DNA from: an uncultured Schlesneria sp.
GTDB taxonomy: Bacteria; Planctomycetota; Planctomycetia; Planctomycetales; Planctomycetaceae
Assembly: GCA_903858935.1 (NCBI GenBank)
Contig: CAIOKO010000135.1
Coordinates: 1 to 52,251, forward strand
DNA length: 52,251 nt
Direction: 5' to 3'
Shown: piece after piece, positions 16,223 to 27,400 of the stretch
Layout of the letters: each line of letters opens with the position of its first letter
Position numbering within the stretch: the first letter of the stretch is position 1
Notes under the pieces: model-generated
Database searches by the model: none
The model's input: the letters and a program-made list of their open reading frames with translations, nothing else
Told to the model about the DNA's origin: nothing
Made by a program: the position numbers and the translations under genes

Positions 16223-16276
16223 GTCCGGGGTCTGACGCACCCCGGACCGGCACAGCCGGTTGATGCGCGTTGGACG
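16223..16276. repeat. Double-hairpin GC-rich repeat
   Basis: GTCCGGGG (16223-16230) and CCCCGGAC (16240-16247) form a perfect 8-bp stem with a 9-nt loop. A second hairpin, CCGGC-aca-GCCGG, follows at 16247-16259. The part 16247-16276 is repeated, in reverse orientation, inside the CehA-like gene. A related hairpin (GAGTCCGGGGGC, TGACG, CCCGGCTCGCC) is at 16415-16443, and another is at 36050-36080. This is a small family of dispersed palindromes. Confidence 0.6.
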
Positions 16277-16719
16277 ATAAATTCAGAATAGGATCGTCGT
16301 TTGCGCGTTGTCCAGCCCTCGGACTCTTCGTCCGTCACGTTCGACGACGGAATGAACTACGCAAACGCTGGGTCGGTTACGTCAAACCACAGGCAGCCTG
16401 TATTCGCCGAAAAGGAGTCCGGGGGCTGACGACCCGGCTCGCCTCGACTGTTTTTTTCGTGTGTTTCGTGTGTTTCGTGGTTCAGATTTTTATTGTGATT
16501 GGGTTGTGGGCCAGGCCCGCGCCAGGTAATCCGTGGTTAAAAATCCTTTATTCGAAAGTCTTACGTTGGTTTTGGTGGGCCTCGAAGACTCGACCGCACC
16601 CTACAGTTCACTCGACTTTCCAATTCGGTTCGTCCATAGTTGCTCAAACGGTCCGATAGTCGCGCAATCTCGGCCATCGTTGCGCATCACCACAAAAAAA
16701 TGCCAGGAATTCTGTCTCT
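16277..16719. other. Spacer before the oligopeptidase gene
   Basis: No gene is seen. It holds the hairpin repeat at 16415-16443 and a low-complexity TTTCGTGTG tandem near 16455-16480. Frames here are short and lack ribosome sites. Confidence 0.5.
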
Positions 16720-18558
16720 ATGACCACATCGGTTTTTCCGCAAACTTGGGATCTTGCTTCACTCGCACCGGCTCCGTTAACGGCTTTGTTTCGTGAGCAA
16801 CTGGATCAATTCAAACAACGGTTGAAGAACCTGGCGGTGGCTACAAACTCGTTGCCACCGGTGGACGCCCGAGCTGAAAATGTTGCGCGTTGGGTGACAT
16901 TAATTGCTGAGTATGAGCTCGTTGATGCGACGGGGGCTGACTACCGGGCACTGGCAGACTGTTATGCCGCCGCTGACGCCGAAAATAAGTCCTATAGGCA
17001 GTTGCAGGCGGAACTCGCGGCGATCACTCCTGATCGAGAGCAGATTGCAACGAATGTCGAGTTTGCATTACGCGACGCGACAGAGTCTGATTTTCTGGCA
17101 TTTGTTGAAGCTGATCCCGTTTTGAAACGGAATCGGTATTTTCTGGTCACGCGGAGACGTAACGCGGAATTGCGGTTGCCGAAATCTCAGGAACTTTTGG
17201 CGTCAGATCTGGCTGTCGACGGCCTGTTTGGCTGGGGGCGTCTCTACGATCGGATTTCGTCATCGCTCAAAGTGCAGGTTCAAGAGAAAGGGGCGTTGGT
17301 TACTCGGTCGCCGGGTCAGGTTCAGTTCGATTCCCCTCAACGGACCGTGCGAGAAAACAACTTTTATGCTCTTGATGGAGCGTGGGCGACCATCTCCGAC
17401 ACGTGTGCCGATGCCATCAATCACATTGCGGGAACTCGGCTGACAACCTATCGGCACGTTGGTTTGAGGGATCATCTGGAAGCGCCGCTGCGAGCCAATC
17501 GGATGACTCGTGAAACGCTCGACACGATGTGGTCGACGATTTCGACAAATAAGAGCGTGCTGAATGAATACCTTGCCAAGAAAGCTCAACTGATTGGTGT
17601 TGATCGGCTCGCCTGGTTCGATCAGTGGGCACCACTCCCTCAGTTGCCGGGTGCTGGGAATGTCGATGACATTTCTTACGATCAGGCGTGCGAATGGATT
17701 GTGGATGCGTTTCAGACGTTTAGTCCTGAACTGGGTGAATTCGCCAGGATGTCGCTTTCCGACCGCTGGGTTGAGGCTGAAAACCGTTCGGGCAAACAGC
17801 AGGGGGGATTCTGCACAGGATTTCCGACGGCTCGACAGTCGCGGATTTTCATGACTTATACGAACAGTGCGGACAGCATGAGCACTTTGGCTCATGAGCT
17901 TGGGCATGCGTACCATTCGTGGGTCTTGCGGAATGAACCAGTGTTCCTGCAGGACTATCCGATGAATCTTGCCGAAACAGCTTCGACATTTGCCGAGGCG
18001 GTGCTCGGTGAGCAACGATTGAAACGGGTGACGTCGGATTACGAGCGTCTGCAGATTCTCGACGGAATGCTTGGTGATGCCGTTGCGTTCTTGATGAATA
18101 TTCACGCTCGGTTTCTGTTCGAGGATGAATTCCACAAGCAGAGAAGCGCGGGTGAACTGACTGCGGATCAGTTAAACAAGATCATGGAAGAAGCTCAGCG
18201 AAAGGCCTATTTGAATGTTCTGGCCGAGGGTGGCTGGAACCCGCGATTCTGGGTTTCGAAGTTGCATTTCTATATTACGTCAGTGCCGTTTTATAACTTC
18301 CCCTACACGTTTGGTTATTTGCTGTCGCTGGGTGTGTATGCGATTGGGAAAGAATCTGGCAAGAATTTTCCTGATTCATACCGAAAACTTCTGTTAGCAA
18401 CAGGGTGTCAGGATGCCGAAGATGCAGTCCAGTCGACGATGGGCTTTGATCTGCGAAAGCCCGATTTCTGGCAGAAGAGCCTGACCATTGTTGCCGATCG
18501 TGTGAAACAGTTCGTCGATTTAGCGGACCAGATCCTGGCCAAGACAAAAACGGTGTGA
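16720..18558 (+). CDS. pepF: M3 family oligoendopeptidase (PepF-like)
   Basis: A 612-aa cytoplasmic zinc metallopeptidase that degrades short peptides. The active-site motif is LAHELGHAYHSW (HEXXH near residue 391), with the third ligand Glu in NLAETASTFAEAVL about 25 residues later, as in M3B enzymes. FPTARQSRIFMTY just before and the C-terminal FYNFPYTFGYLLSLGVY are also typical of oligoendopeptidase F. The length matches the family (about 600 aa). There is no signal peptide. The start ATG has AGGAAT about 9 nt upstream. The gene stands alone and converges with dsbD across a hairpin. Confidence 0.9.
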   Translation: MTTSVFPQTWDLASLAPAPLTALFREQLDQFKQRLKNLAVATNSLPPVDARAENVARWVTLIAEYELVDATGADYRALADCYAAADAENKSYRQLQAELAAITPDREQIATNVEFALRDATESDFLAFVEADPVLKRNRYFLVTRRRNAELRLPKSQELLASDLAVDGLFGWGRLYDRISSSLKVQVQEKGALVTRSPGQVQFDSPQRTVRENNFYALDGAWATISDTCADAINHIAGTRLTTYRHVGLRDHLEAPLRANRMTRETLDTMWSTISTNKSVLNEYLAKKAQLIGVDRLAWFDQWAPLPQLPGAGNVDDISYDQACEWIVDAFQTFSPELGEFARMSLSDRWVEAENRSGKQQGGFCTGFPTARQSRIFMTYTNSADSMSTLAHELGHAYHSWVLRNEPVFLQDYPMNLAETASTFAEAVLGEQRLKRVTSDYERLQILDGMLGDAVAFLMNIHARFLFEDEFHKQRSAGELTADQLNKIMEEAQRKAYLNVLAEGGWNPRFWVSKLHFYITSVPFYNFPYTFGYLLSLGVYAIGKESGKNFPDSYRKLLLATGCQDAEDAVQSTMGFDLRKPDFWQKSLTIVADRVKQFVDLADQILAKTKTV

Positions 18559-18689
18559 CCGACTTTTCAATTGTAAAGCAGACTGGGTACGGAAGCGCCG
18601 AGATTCGTTTTTGTTTAAAAAGGGTAAGCGAAAAAAGCCTGGTGACTTTTGTGGGAATCGATTTGAAAAATCTTCACCCTGTTGAGGGA

Positions 18690-18716
18690 ACGGGCCGAAG
18701 TTCTTTTTTCGGCCGA
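18690..18716. terminator. Hairpin between convergent pepF and dsbD
   Basis: GGCCGAA and TTCGGCC form a 7-bp stem with an 8-nt T-rich loop, ending at the dsbD stop. It could serve both strands, although neither side has a long T run directly after the stem. Confidence 0.45.
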
Positions 18717-18717
18717 A

Positions 18718-21198
18718 TTATTTCAGGGCCTGCCATTTGATCCAGCCTTCGTCAAGAAATTTGGCAAAATCTCCGTCCCGTTTTTCGAGTCCGAAAAAGC
18801 TTGAGAGGACCGTTTTTCCATCGGGTGTCACAACGGCATAGGCGGGAAGAGTGACGTCGCCAAACCAGTTCTCTTGCAGCGAGACATTACGAGCCAGCAG
18901 CCGAGCCGCTTCCACTTTGTCGTCGATATTGGGAACCCGATCTGTGTAGATCTGCGCCTGGACGAACTTTTCAAGCCGACTGTGGTTCTTGGGCCTCGCC
19001 ATACGGATTTCCATCAATCGGCAGTTCGTGCAAAAGACTCCGGTAAAGTCGATAAACAGGGGTCGATTCTGAGCTGTTGCGGTGATGACGGCCTTGTCGA
19101 AATCCTTCTCGTACTCGATTTTATCAACTCGAGCGGGTGCGAAGGCAATTAATTGATTGACGAACCAGGTTTCGCGATCCGGCTGAGTCAGTCCGATTCC
19201 AAACAGTCCGCTGAGCAAGAGGAAGCCAATCGCCAACAAGACTCGGATGGGTGACAATCCTTGAACAGGACTATCGTGTGACAATCGAAATTGCCCGAGC
19301 AGATACAGTCCCGTACAGAATGCGATTACGGCCCAGAGAGTCATCACGTTTGTGAAATCAAATAGCCAAGGCACCGAGTTCCATTGCTGATCGACGATAC
19401 TGATGTATTTGACTGCGACTCCCAATTCGACAAAGCCCATGACGACCTTGACTGCATTCAGCCAGCCACCGCTTTTCGGCAGTGACTTTAATGTCCCTGG
19501 CATTAACGCCAGCACAAAGAACGGAGCGGCGAACGTAGTTCCAAAGGCGAGCATACCGAGTACCGGCCAGTAATATTCTCCTTGGGCTGCTGCCGCGAGT
19601 AGTGACCCGACAAACGCAAATGTACAACTGAACGAAGTCAGCACAAAGGTAAGAGCCATGAAGATCACACCAATGTAGCCGCCGGTTTGTTCGCCGGTTG
19701 CTGTGAAGTTTACGAGCCAGGACGGGACTTGAATTTCGAACAGTCCTAGCATGTTGAGGGCAAATATAAAAAAGATCGAAGCAAGGAACAGGTTCAAAAT
19801 CCAGTTATTGGCAAGTTCATTTGGCTTTGTCGCTCCGAAGATTGCCGCGATACCGACGCCGATGAGTACGAATGAAATGACGATGGCAGCGGAGAAAACT
19901 GTGGCCAGGACGATTGGTCGTCCACCTTGACGTTCATTCTGTTTCAAGAAGAAACTGACCGTGATCGGTACCATGGGAAAGACGCAGGGCGTGAGCAATG
20001 CCACGAGTGCAGCTCCGACTGCGGTGATCAGGAAGACGAAAAGACCTTTGTCTTGCGGTCGGGCACCGTGATTTGGTTCAACCTCGACAGCCGATGGTTC
20101 CTGAAAGAAGTCGATGTGGGCGGGAGGTTCAATGTCATCGCTGGTGACGCCCAGGGTAAACGATTCCTTGCGCGGGGGAAGGCAACTGTCCTTGCACGTC
20201 TGATAAGTGATCGATCCTTCGACACCGAACGCACGTGGACGGGTACCGGGTAAGACTTCGAATTCCTGAACCCAACTTACTTCTTTATGGTAGACCTCTT
20301 GCCGAAGCTTCAGTTCTCCTTCGTCGACTTCTTTGATTTCAGGTGGCCGATCAGGAACGAAACCTTTGCCAATTGGTTTCAGTCCATAAATCGTGTCTAA
20401 AACAATTTCTGTTGCCGTTCCCCCTTCGCCTTCGAAGGTGGTCGAAAAGGTATGCCACTCGGGATCGAGAGCCACGGTGATCCGTAACTTCACCGTTTTG
20501 CCACCTGAAGGCTTTGTGGGTGCTAATTGAAAACACAATTCGACCGGGTTCGTTTTTCCTTTCTTAGGACGTTTCGTAAATTGGTAGGGAACAGTCGGCT
20601 GCTCTGCCTCGTCCGTTACGGAACCGTTTGCAACAAGAGCCGCATGCAGCCTTGCAGCGGGCTTGATCAAATGGCATTCGCCGCCTGGACCCTCGGAACA
20701 ATATTGCCCTTCAAGTTCAAGATCGATCGCAACCTTTTCAATCTCAGCGCTCGGCTGAATACGAAACTTCTTTGACCATTTTACATCGCCGTGAAATTTG
20801 GAAACTTTTTGATTGAAATCCGGGTCATGTTTGGTTTCAGGTGGTCGATCGGACTGAAATTCAGTATCAACCGCTTCAAGACCCACTGATTTCACTGTCG
20901 CGATTTGAGTTCGCCCGCCGAAGTCACCTGTGGTTGCATAGATATAGGTATCAGGTGGTAACTTCGCAGTGATTGTCAGGACGACTTCGTCGCCTGGCTT
21001 TGCGTCTGGCGGCGTTAACGACGCGTTGAAGACCGGCTTCGCAGATGACTTTGGAGAGACTGAGCCACCCAATAGATCTTCGAACTTTGTTGGCTGTGCA
21101 TCGGCAGAACCGATCAGTCCCCAAGTAACGATCAACAGCGACGCCAGCCAACTTACGGAGTTGTACCGAAAGTGGAAATCCTTCGACGAACAGACCAT
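18718..21198 (-). CDS. dsbD: DsbD-type thiol:disulfide interchange protein with two N-terminal alpha-like domains
   Basis: About 826 aa from the ATG at 21198 (an ATG 9 bp upstream is also possible). A signal peptide ends near GSADAQ. Two periplasmic alpha-like domains follow. The first has Cys in GQYCSEGPGGECHL (about residue 165). The second has ITYQTCKDSCLPPRK (about residue 340), like the Cys pair of E. coli DsbD-alpha. A membrane domain of about eight segments (390-660) carries the paired Cys in LLTPCVFPMVPI and SFSCTFAFVG. A C-terminal thioredoxin-like domain has FCTNC. The protein moves electrons from cytoplasmic thioredoxin to periplasmic substrates. One alpha domain is usual, so two is uncommon. 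Confidence 0.9.
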   Translation of the reverse strand: MVCSSKDFHFRYNSVSWLASLLIVTWGLIGSADAQPTKFEDLLGGSVSPKSSAKPVFNASLTPPDAKPGDEVVLTITAKLPPDTYIYATTGDFGGRTQIATVKSVGLEAVDTEFQSDRPPETKHDPDFNQKVSKFHGDVKWSKKFRIQPSAEIEKVAIDLELEGQYCSEGPGGECHLIKPAARLHAALVANGSVTDEAEQPTVPYQFTKRPKKGKTNPVELCFQLAPTKPSGGKTVKLRITVALDPEWHTFSTTFEGEGGTATEIVLDTIYGLKPIGKGFVPDRPPEIKEVDEGELKLRQEVYHKEVSWVQEFEVLPGTRPRAFGVEGSITYQTCKDSCLPPRKESFTLGVTSDDIEPPAHIDFFQEPSAVEVEPNHGARPQDKGLFVFLITAVGAALVALLTPCVFPMVPITVSFFLKQNERQGGRPIVLATVFSAAIVISFVLIGVGIAAIFGATKPNELANNWILNLFLASIFFIFALNMLGLFEIQVPSWLVNFTATGEQTGGYIGVIFMALTFVLTSFSCTFAFVGSLLAAAAQGEYYWPVLGMLAFGTTFAAPFFVLALMPGTLKSLPKSGGWLNAVKVVMGFVELGVAVKYISIVDQQWNSVPWLFDFTNVMTLWAVIAFCTGLYLLGQFRLSHDSPVQGLSPIRVLLAIGFLLLSGLFGIGLTQPDRETWFVNQLIAFAPARVDKIEYEKDFDKAVITATAQNRPLFIDFTGVFCTNCRLMEIRMARPKNHSRLEKFVQAQIYTDRVPNIDDKVEAARLLARNVSLQENWFGDVTLPAYAVVTPDGKTVLSSFFGLEKRDGDFAKFLDEGWIKWQALK

Positions 21199-21428
21199 CG
21201 TTTGCATCCTGCCTAACTTCGTAAGCAGCCACCGTCGGCCGCGATCTCGGTAGAGACATTACGAATAAATGCCTGCAACCGCTGGTTCGCATCTTAACGG
21301 CAGGGCGTTCTTTGCCCAACGCGAGTTTGGTAGTTGGTGGCCAAAATTCAAAAAATGGAAAAATCCAACATAAGGTACGCGGCTTGCGAGAGTTAGCGAA
21401 AGTCGAAAGTATAAATTGCTTTTGGCTT

Positions 21429-24400
21429 TCAAATCCCCGCGACAGGCTTCTTCCAAGCCGTAACCATCGCACTGATCAGAAAAAGAACAAAGCTGGCTGC
21501 ATTCAAGGGACTCGGCAATATGCAAAACCCAAGAACTCCGAGCAGAGCTATGGCGATTGGCAAATGGTGAATCAGCTTACGAATTCCTGAAGGTTGCCGA
21601 AGCGTAACCAGGATCGTCGCTCCGACCGAGAGCCACACCGCTGTCCAGGCGAGACCCATCGCCCAGCGAATCGACTTTCGTGGTCGAATGTCGAGTGCGA
21701 GTTTCGGGTCGCCTCCTGCTTTTGTGAAGACAAGCTTACGGCCGGAAACCGGCAGATTGATCCCAAGTGATAAGCCGCCCGGCTGTTTCGATGTTGGATG
21801 AGCGTTGGCGCCAGGAATGCCGTTTTCCATTTGACGTCTCTGAGCGATAACTTGTTCACCACTCTGGCGATTGTTTTGAGCAAGTTGTCCAACGGGCATA
21901 CCGGGTGGCGTGTTCGGAATAACTTGAAGGTTATAATTGTGGGAAAAGGTAATCGGGTCAGGTAATGAATCGGCTGGTGGTTGATTCAAGGTCCCTAAAT
22001 TGTCTCGGATATTTCGATACCCACTACCAATCCCGGATCCAGGCATAGCTGCGCCGCCCATTCCGCCTCCACCGATGCCTCCCGGGTTTCCGAAAGAACC
22101 ATTTTGAAAGCCGAGTGCAGGATTCGATGATTGTGGTACATCCGGCGGGCTCTCACGATTCCAGAGCGTTCCGACTCCGTCGTTCCCATTCACCGTTATG
22201 GAGTTTGGGTTAATCGTGTTTAAATCGCTGTTGTTCTGAAGTTGAAATCCCGATTGATCTTGTTGCGGCTGCTGGGTAACTGCTCGATATTGTCGGTTAA
22301 AGTTGTTGTTAGTTACGGTCGTATTCAGTTCATCGATATTGATGCCGTTGGACATACGAAGTTTGGCTCGGTTTGCTTTATTGTTACCGGATTCATTAGA
22401 AGGCTTAGGCTGTCCGTTTTCCGCTTGCCCTGCGTCTTTTCCTTGATCAGTCTTCGAGTTACCTTCCTTTCTCGATTCAGAAACCGATTCGCCGTTCTGA
22501 ATACCCAAGCCAAAATTGAAGTTTCCGTCCGACAACAAATCGTCGGCTATGAAAATGCCAGTGCCACCGTTGGAATCAAACACCGCCTTCTGTTGGTCGT
22601 TCACGATCGCGGTACCTTCCACTAGACCCTCGGTCTGAATGAAGTTCAAACCTTGTGCTACTGCGGGGTTATTCGTTTTCGACAGATATTCGTTTGTCTT
22701 CTGACTTTCTTCTCGGGCAAGCTTCTCAACTTCTGACAGCCGCTTTATCACCTGAGCTTTGTTCTTAGCAAAATCTGCACTACCCGAACTGTCATTATAG
22801 TTTTGAAGAGCTTTGCTTAACTCATTCAAGTTGTCCGCAGCAACTCCAATTTGCTTCAGGTTAATCCGCGTTTGAACTCGACGATTGTTTTCGCGGATTT
22901 GCTCGAAGAATCCCAGAAGTTCACCCGCCTCTTGAATCACAGCATTGCCATACAGACTGTCTGATCCATCCGACAGAGACAAATTGTGTTTGGTGGTCGA
23001 CCGGGCTGCCTGTGCTTCGAGGTCCTCGGGGAGATAAACCGTCCAGCGAGTCCTCGCGACGGGAATACCATGGTCGGCATCTTCTTGTTGGCTGATAATC
23101 TGAGGTGCAGGAACAGAAAATTCCTCGCGGGTCAGTTGTGTTGATTTGGCTAGAGGGCCAGAAAGTCTGCCACGCCAGACGATTTTGACGGGAAACGACA
23201 GGCTGGCAGCGCTTGCCTTGGGAAGTGCGATCAACTGCGCGGACGCTCCATTCAGCGAAGGAAGCTTGGCTGTGACGGCTCTTGACGGCAGGCCGGCGAC
23301 AAACACCGACAGCAATTCTGTCCCTTCCGGCATCTTCAATGCCAGAAACTGTCGAGATCGATTTTTTATCGTGTAAAGAGCTTGGGCTCGGTATGTCCCA
23401 TCGCGACTGAGAACCGTGGTCAGATCGGCGATGTTGACCGACGCCGGGGCAGTCGCCTGTTGAGCAAATGTACGTAACGACCACTTTGGTGCGGTGAGCA
23501 GCGATTTGACTCGAACCAGTTCTGTGGCCTGATCAACAAACTCTTGCCCGATAATCACAGGAAGGTCCTCACGCTGGACTGATTCAACCAGCGTGGGATC
23601 GACTATCGAAAGTTGGCCAAGTGATGAATTGATCAGAAGAACGTACTGACGCTGTAATTCAACCGTTTTTTGTTCATGTTCAAATACGAGTGCCGGCGCG
23701 AGGACTTCGGTTGTGGCGGGAGGAAGTGTGGCAGTTGCCGTTGCGAAGTACTTGCCGTTGACAGGCGATCGCAGATGTATTGTCCAGCGAGTTCGGTCGT
23801 TTCCCGCGTTAACATGAGTTGCTTCTCGGATGCCTGTCCCCTGAAATTCGAGCTTTCCAGCGAGCCAATCGGGGGTCGTAAAAGTTAACGTGTCCGTCTT
23901 TGCCACATCGATCTGCCACTGTAGTGCCAGCATATAAATAACTGCAACATCGGTCGCGGTGACCATTGACAAACTGTTTGCTGAAAGCTCCGGGGATGCC
24001 TGCGTCAGATTTAGCGAGATCACTGAAGGAGTCATGATATTGGACGAGAATGAAAGTTGTGCCGATTGAGAAGGCCGAATTGCCCGAAGTTCGCCACTGA
24101 CGTGCGTCGCATCTTCTTGACGCCATCCCTCGTATGAATCAAGCGTTGATGTAAAGCCCTCCTCTAACCAGACCGCTGCTTCGGAATCAAGTCGGGTCGC
24201 ATCCCGTGGTTGTGGAAACTCGATTGATGCTTTCGCATTATTGCGTTTCGTAAATCCAGTTAGGACGACTTCCGTCAATCCCAGTCGTGGCCCCTTCAGA
24301 TCAATCGTTAAGATCGTGCCATCGTCTGTTTTGGAAACATAATAGTCGCGTAACCCCGTTGCCTGACAATCCAGTAGCACGAAGTTCTCTGGCAAAGCGA

Positions 24401-27400
24401 AAGTGAGTGACGAGCGCGGTGCTCCCGTCAAATTGTAACGAAAACGAGTCGTCAATTGTTGTTTGCGAAACGAGATGAATGCTGCATGTTGCGAGGTGAC
24501 GTGTGCTTGTGACTCCAGCCGAGTCGCTTGCAGGCTCAACGTGAATGGTCGCTTTGAAAATCGATAGGCCAACTGAGGTGGCACATTGGGAAGGCTGACC
24601 GGAATTTGCGTCGCAAATTTATCACCGTCGATTTGTGATAGTAACTCGACCTGTTCCGCCCGGATTGAGAATTGATTCCCGGCGAAGATTGCGACCTGAC
24701 CGATTTCATTGGTTATTTCCTGCGGTACGATCTGTGGTACAGCGATCACCTGCGGATCGGTGCCAACTTTGACGTCAAGAAATGTTTCGATTGTCAGTCG
24801 TGTCTGGTCGGTGACATTGCGTCGGAAGATCACGCGTAACTTACGCGCCGCCCCGACTTCCAGTAATTCCCAGCCACCGACATCCGGTCCGTTGACCGTC
24901 TGTAACCGCAGGGTATCGGGAAGCGTCAAAGACGTATCCGCGATTCCACCCTGGCGGACTCGGTATGAGAATCCGTGACTGACTGCTGTGCCCGCGTCAC
25001 TTAATGTGATCGCTTCCACCGAATCGACATGAACGACGGCAGTCGCCGCGCCCTGTGCCAGCTGTGGTTGCCAGGCGACAGTCACGTCGCCCCCTTTGTC
25101 GATTGGGAATTCCACCGACTTCAATTCGTTCTGACTCACACGACGGAAAATTGTTGATGAACCATTCACGCGTACCAAAAAATCCTTGCCCGGAAGTTCA
25201 AACGCCATCTTACCTGCAGGTACAGGTAACAGTGGTAAAGTGAATGAACCCGTTGTTCCAGATAGTTTGGCGGGAATGCCGAAAGCGAAATCGATGACAT
25301 GCAAACCCGGCTTGGAAATCGCGACCTTGAAACAACCCATGTTAGTGATCAGTGCTGCCGTCTGGCCATTCAGCTTGGCTTCACGTGCGGCAACCTGGCC
25401 AACAGGTAAGTCGACTAGCAATTGACCATCTACAAAGCTTTTGACGGCAAAACGAGCGGTGACCTCGATCATCGCTTCGTCAGGATGATTTTCGTTCGCA
25501 ACAAGTTTCGCCACATAAAGTGCTTCAAAAATTCCCCCTACTTGTGGTGCCGGCCGTTTTGAAAATTTGTCAGGGTTAGCGAGCCGATAGAGCTGAAGAA
25601 ATTGCTCATGTGAGAGGAGCACCCGTTCCGACGCGAGCGGTTCGGTTCCAGCGTCAAACGGTACGATCAGTGTCGTCGACGGTTTCAGTTCGACAGCCTG
25701 TTGTCTATTTGGATTGGATTTTTCCGCATTTGGTTTTTCTCCTTGGGCGTATGTGGAATGCGAGACGAGAAACGTCATCGCCAATGCCGCCGTCATTTTT
25801 GGGAGTTTTAGCCCGACAAGACGGGGACCGCAGCAAGTGCAGAATATTACACAGCTACAAACTAGCCAGAAACCGATTGAAATCAGAGTTCCAACGAACA
25901 CCCCGTCCAGGATCGGCAGCCAGCCCGTCGGTGCCAAGGGCAACAGAGCGAGCGGAATGATAAGCCCCGATGTCGCACATCCCATTTTGGTCGAAGTCGA
26001 AGCTGATCGAACAAACCAGCCGATCATGGCAATCAGTGCGATGACAAAGAGTCGCAGTGCCCCCCCGGAATTCCGATCGATATAATCGACGACCAGAGGG
26101 ATGCCGTTTGTCGATGTGTCGGCTCCAACATAATGAAAATTCTTGACTCGACTTCCCGCAGGCGGAACGAAATCGATCGCCAGTGAAAGCAGACCGAGGT
26201 CTCGGGCATTACTCGTTTCTCCCATTTCCTGGTTTTGCCGGATGTTGAGACTTAGTTGCCGTTCAGAATGAGGTATATCACCGTCGGCTGCTTCCGGTGC
26301 TTCAGCACCAAGCTGTCCCAGCATCGCGTCGCCGTGTTTCCCGTTCATTGAAGGATTCATCACACCAGGTCCAGGTCCGTCAATCATCGGTCCAGGCCGA
26401 TTCATCATCGCTGCAGATGGAGGCATTATCGATCCGAATGGTGCTGGTGCCATCGGTGTTTCTGGAGCCATAAAGCGATTTCGAACCGTGTGCGATTTCA
26501 GTGCAACATTATTCTTGAATTCATCCAGCTTCCTCAATTCACCAGCCTCAGGGGCGGCAAGGGTTTTTGAAGGCGCTGGCATCGTTTTCATTTTCTGTAT
26601 GTTCACTTTTTCATCGCGGTCCAAGATCGGGGTTTTGTCGTACCGATCCACGACAGAATTATCATCAGTATAATAGTGCGACGGAAGACCTTCGCTTGTT
26701 TTCGAATAATTCTGCGCCGCCAATCCGAGTTGCATCATTTCGTTTTTCAGCTGAGCTCGACGCGAAGCTTCGCGATTTTGTTGCACTGCTGGAAGCAGTA
26801 GCGGAACGATTCCTGCGACGATCAGGGTCATGACGAACAGAGTCAACACCATTTGCTTTTTACGATAACTATGCGTCACCAGTGTGATCACACCGATCGT
26901 CACGAACACCGCCAATAACTGCCAACCAAGATCGACAAGCGTTGGAATGCGCAGATCCGAATTCCAGGTTGTCAATAGGCTTGTGCCATCAAGTGGCTGT
27001 CGCGGTTCCAACGGACTGTGGTTGTCAATTAGCCGTGTTTCTTCTGGGTAATGGAGATCCCATTTTTGTTCAAGGACTTCGACTGGCAAAGCCGTTCGCT
27101 GACCCGATTCAACTGTCAGTGAGGGCGGGGTCTGCCTGACCGTACCAAGCTGGGAAGAAGTCGCGACTTCGGAACGGTAGAACAACTGCAATGTTCGTAA
27201 GCCACCGAAAGTCTGCGGCGAAGGTGTATTTGTCGCGGTCAAGGGGACGAGGTAGACATCGCCGCTTCGCCGAATTTCCACCGGGTGACCGTCAACCAGA
27301 GTCGCCCAGAGCGTTGAGCCGTTTGGTAACGTCACGTCCAATCCCTGAACGCCAACAACGCTAAACTGAAACGTTGCGCGATGTTGAAGTTCGCCGGTCC

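Noticed and set aside
16270-16659. 129-aa frame before pepF
   Set aside because: It covers the hairpin repeats, has a skewed composition and lacks a ribosome site.
25740-25800. Internal translation start splitting the giant protein
   Set aside because: The ATG at residue 1330 opens a signal-peptide-like stretch, but no ribosome site precedes it, so a single chain is preferred.
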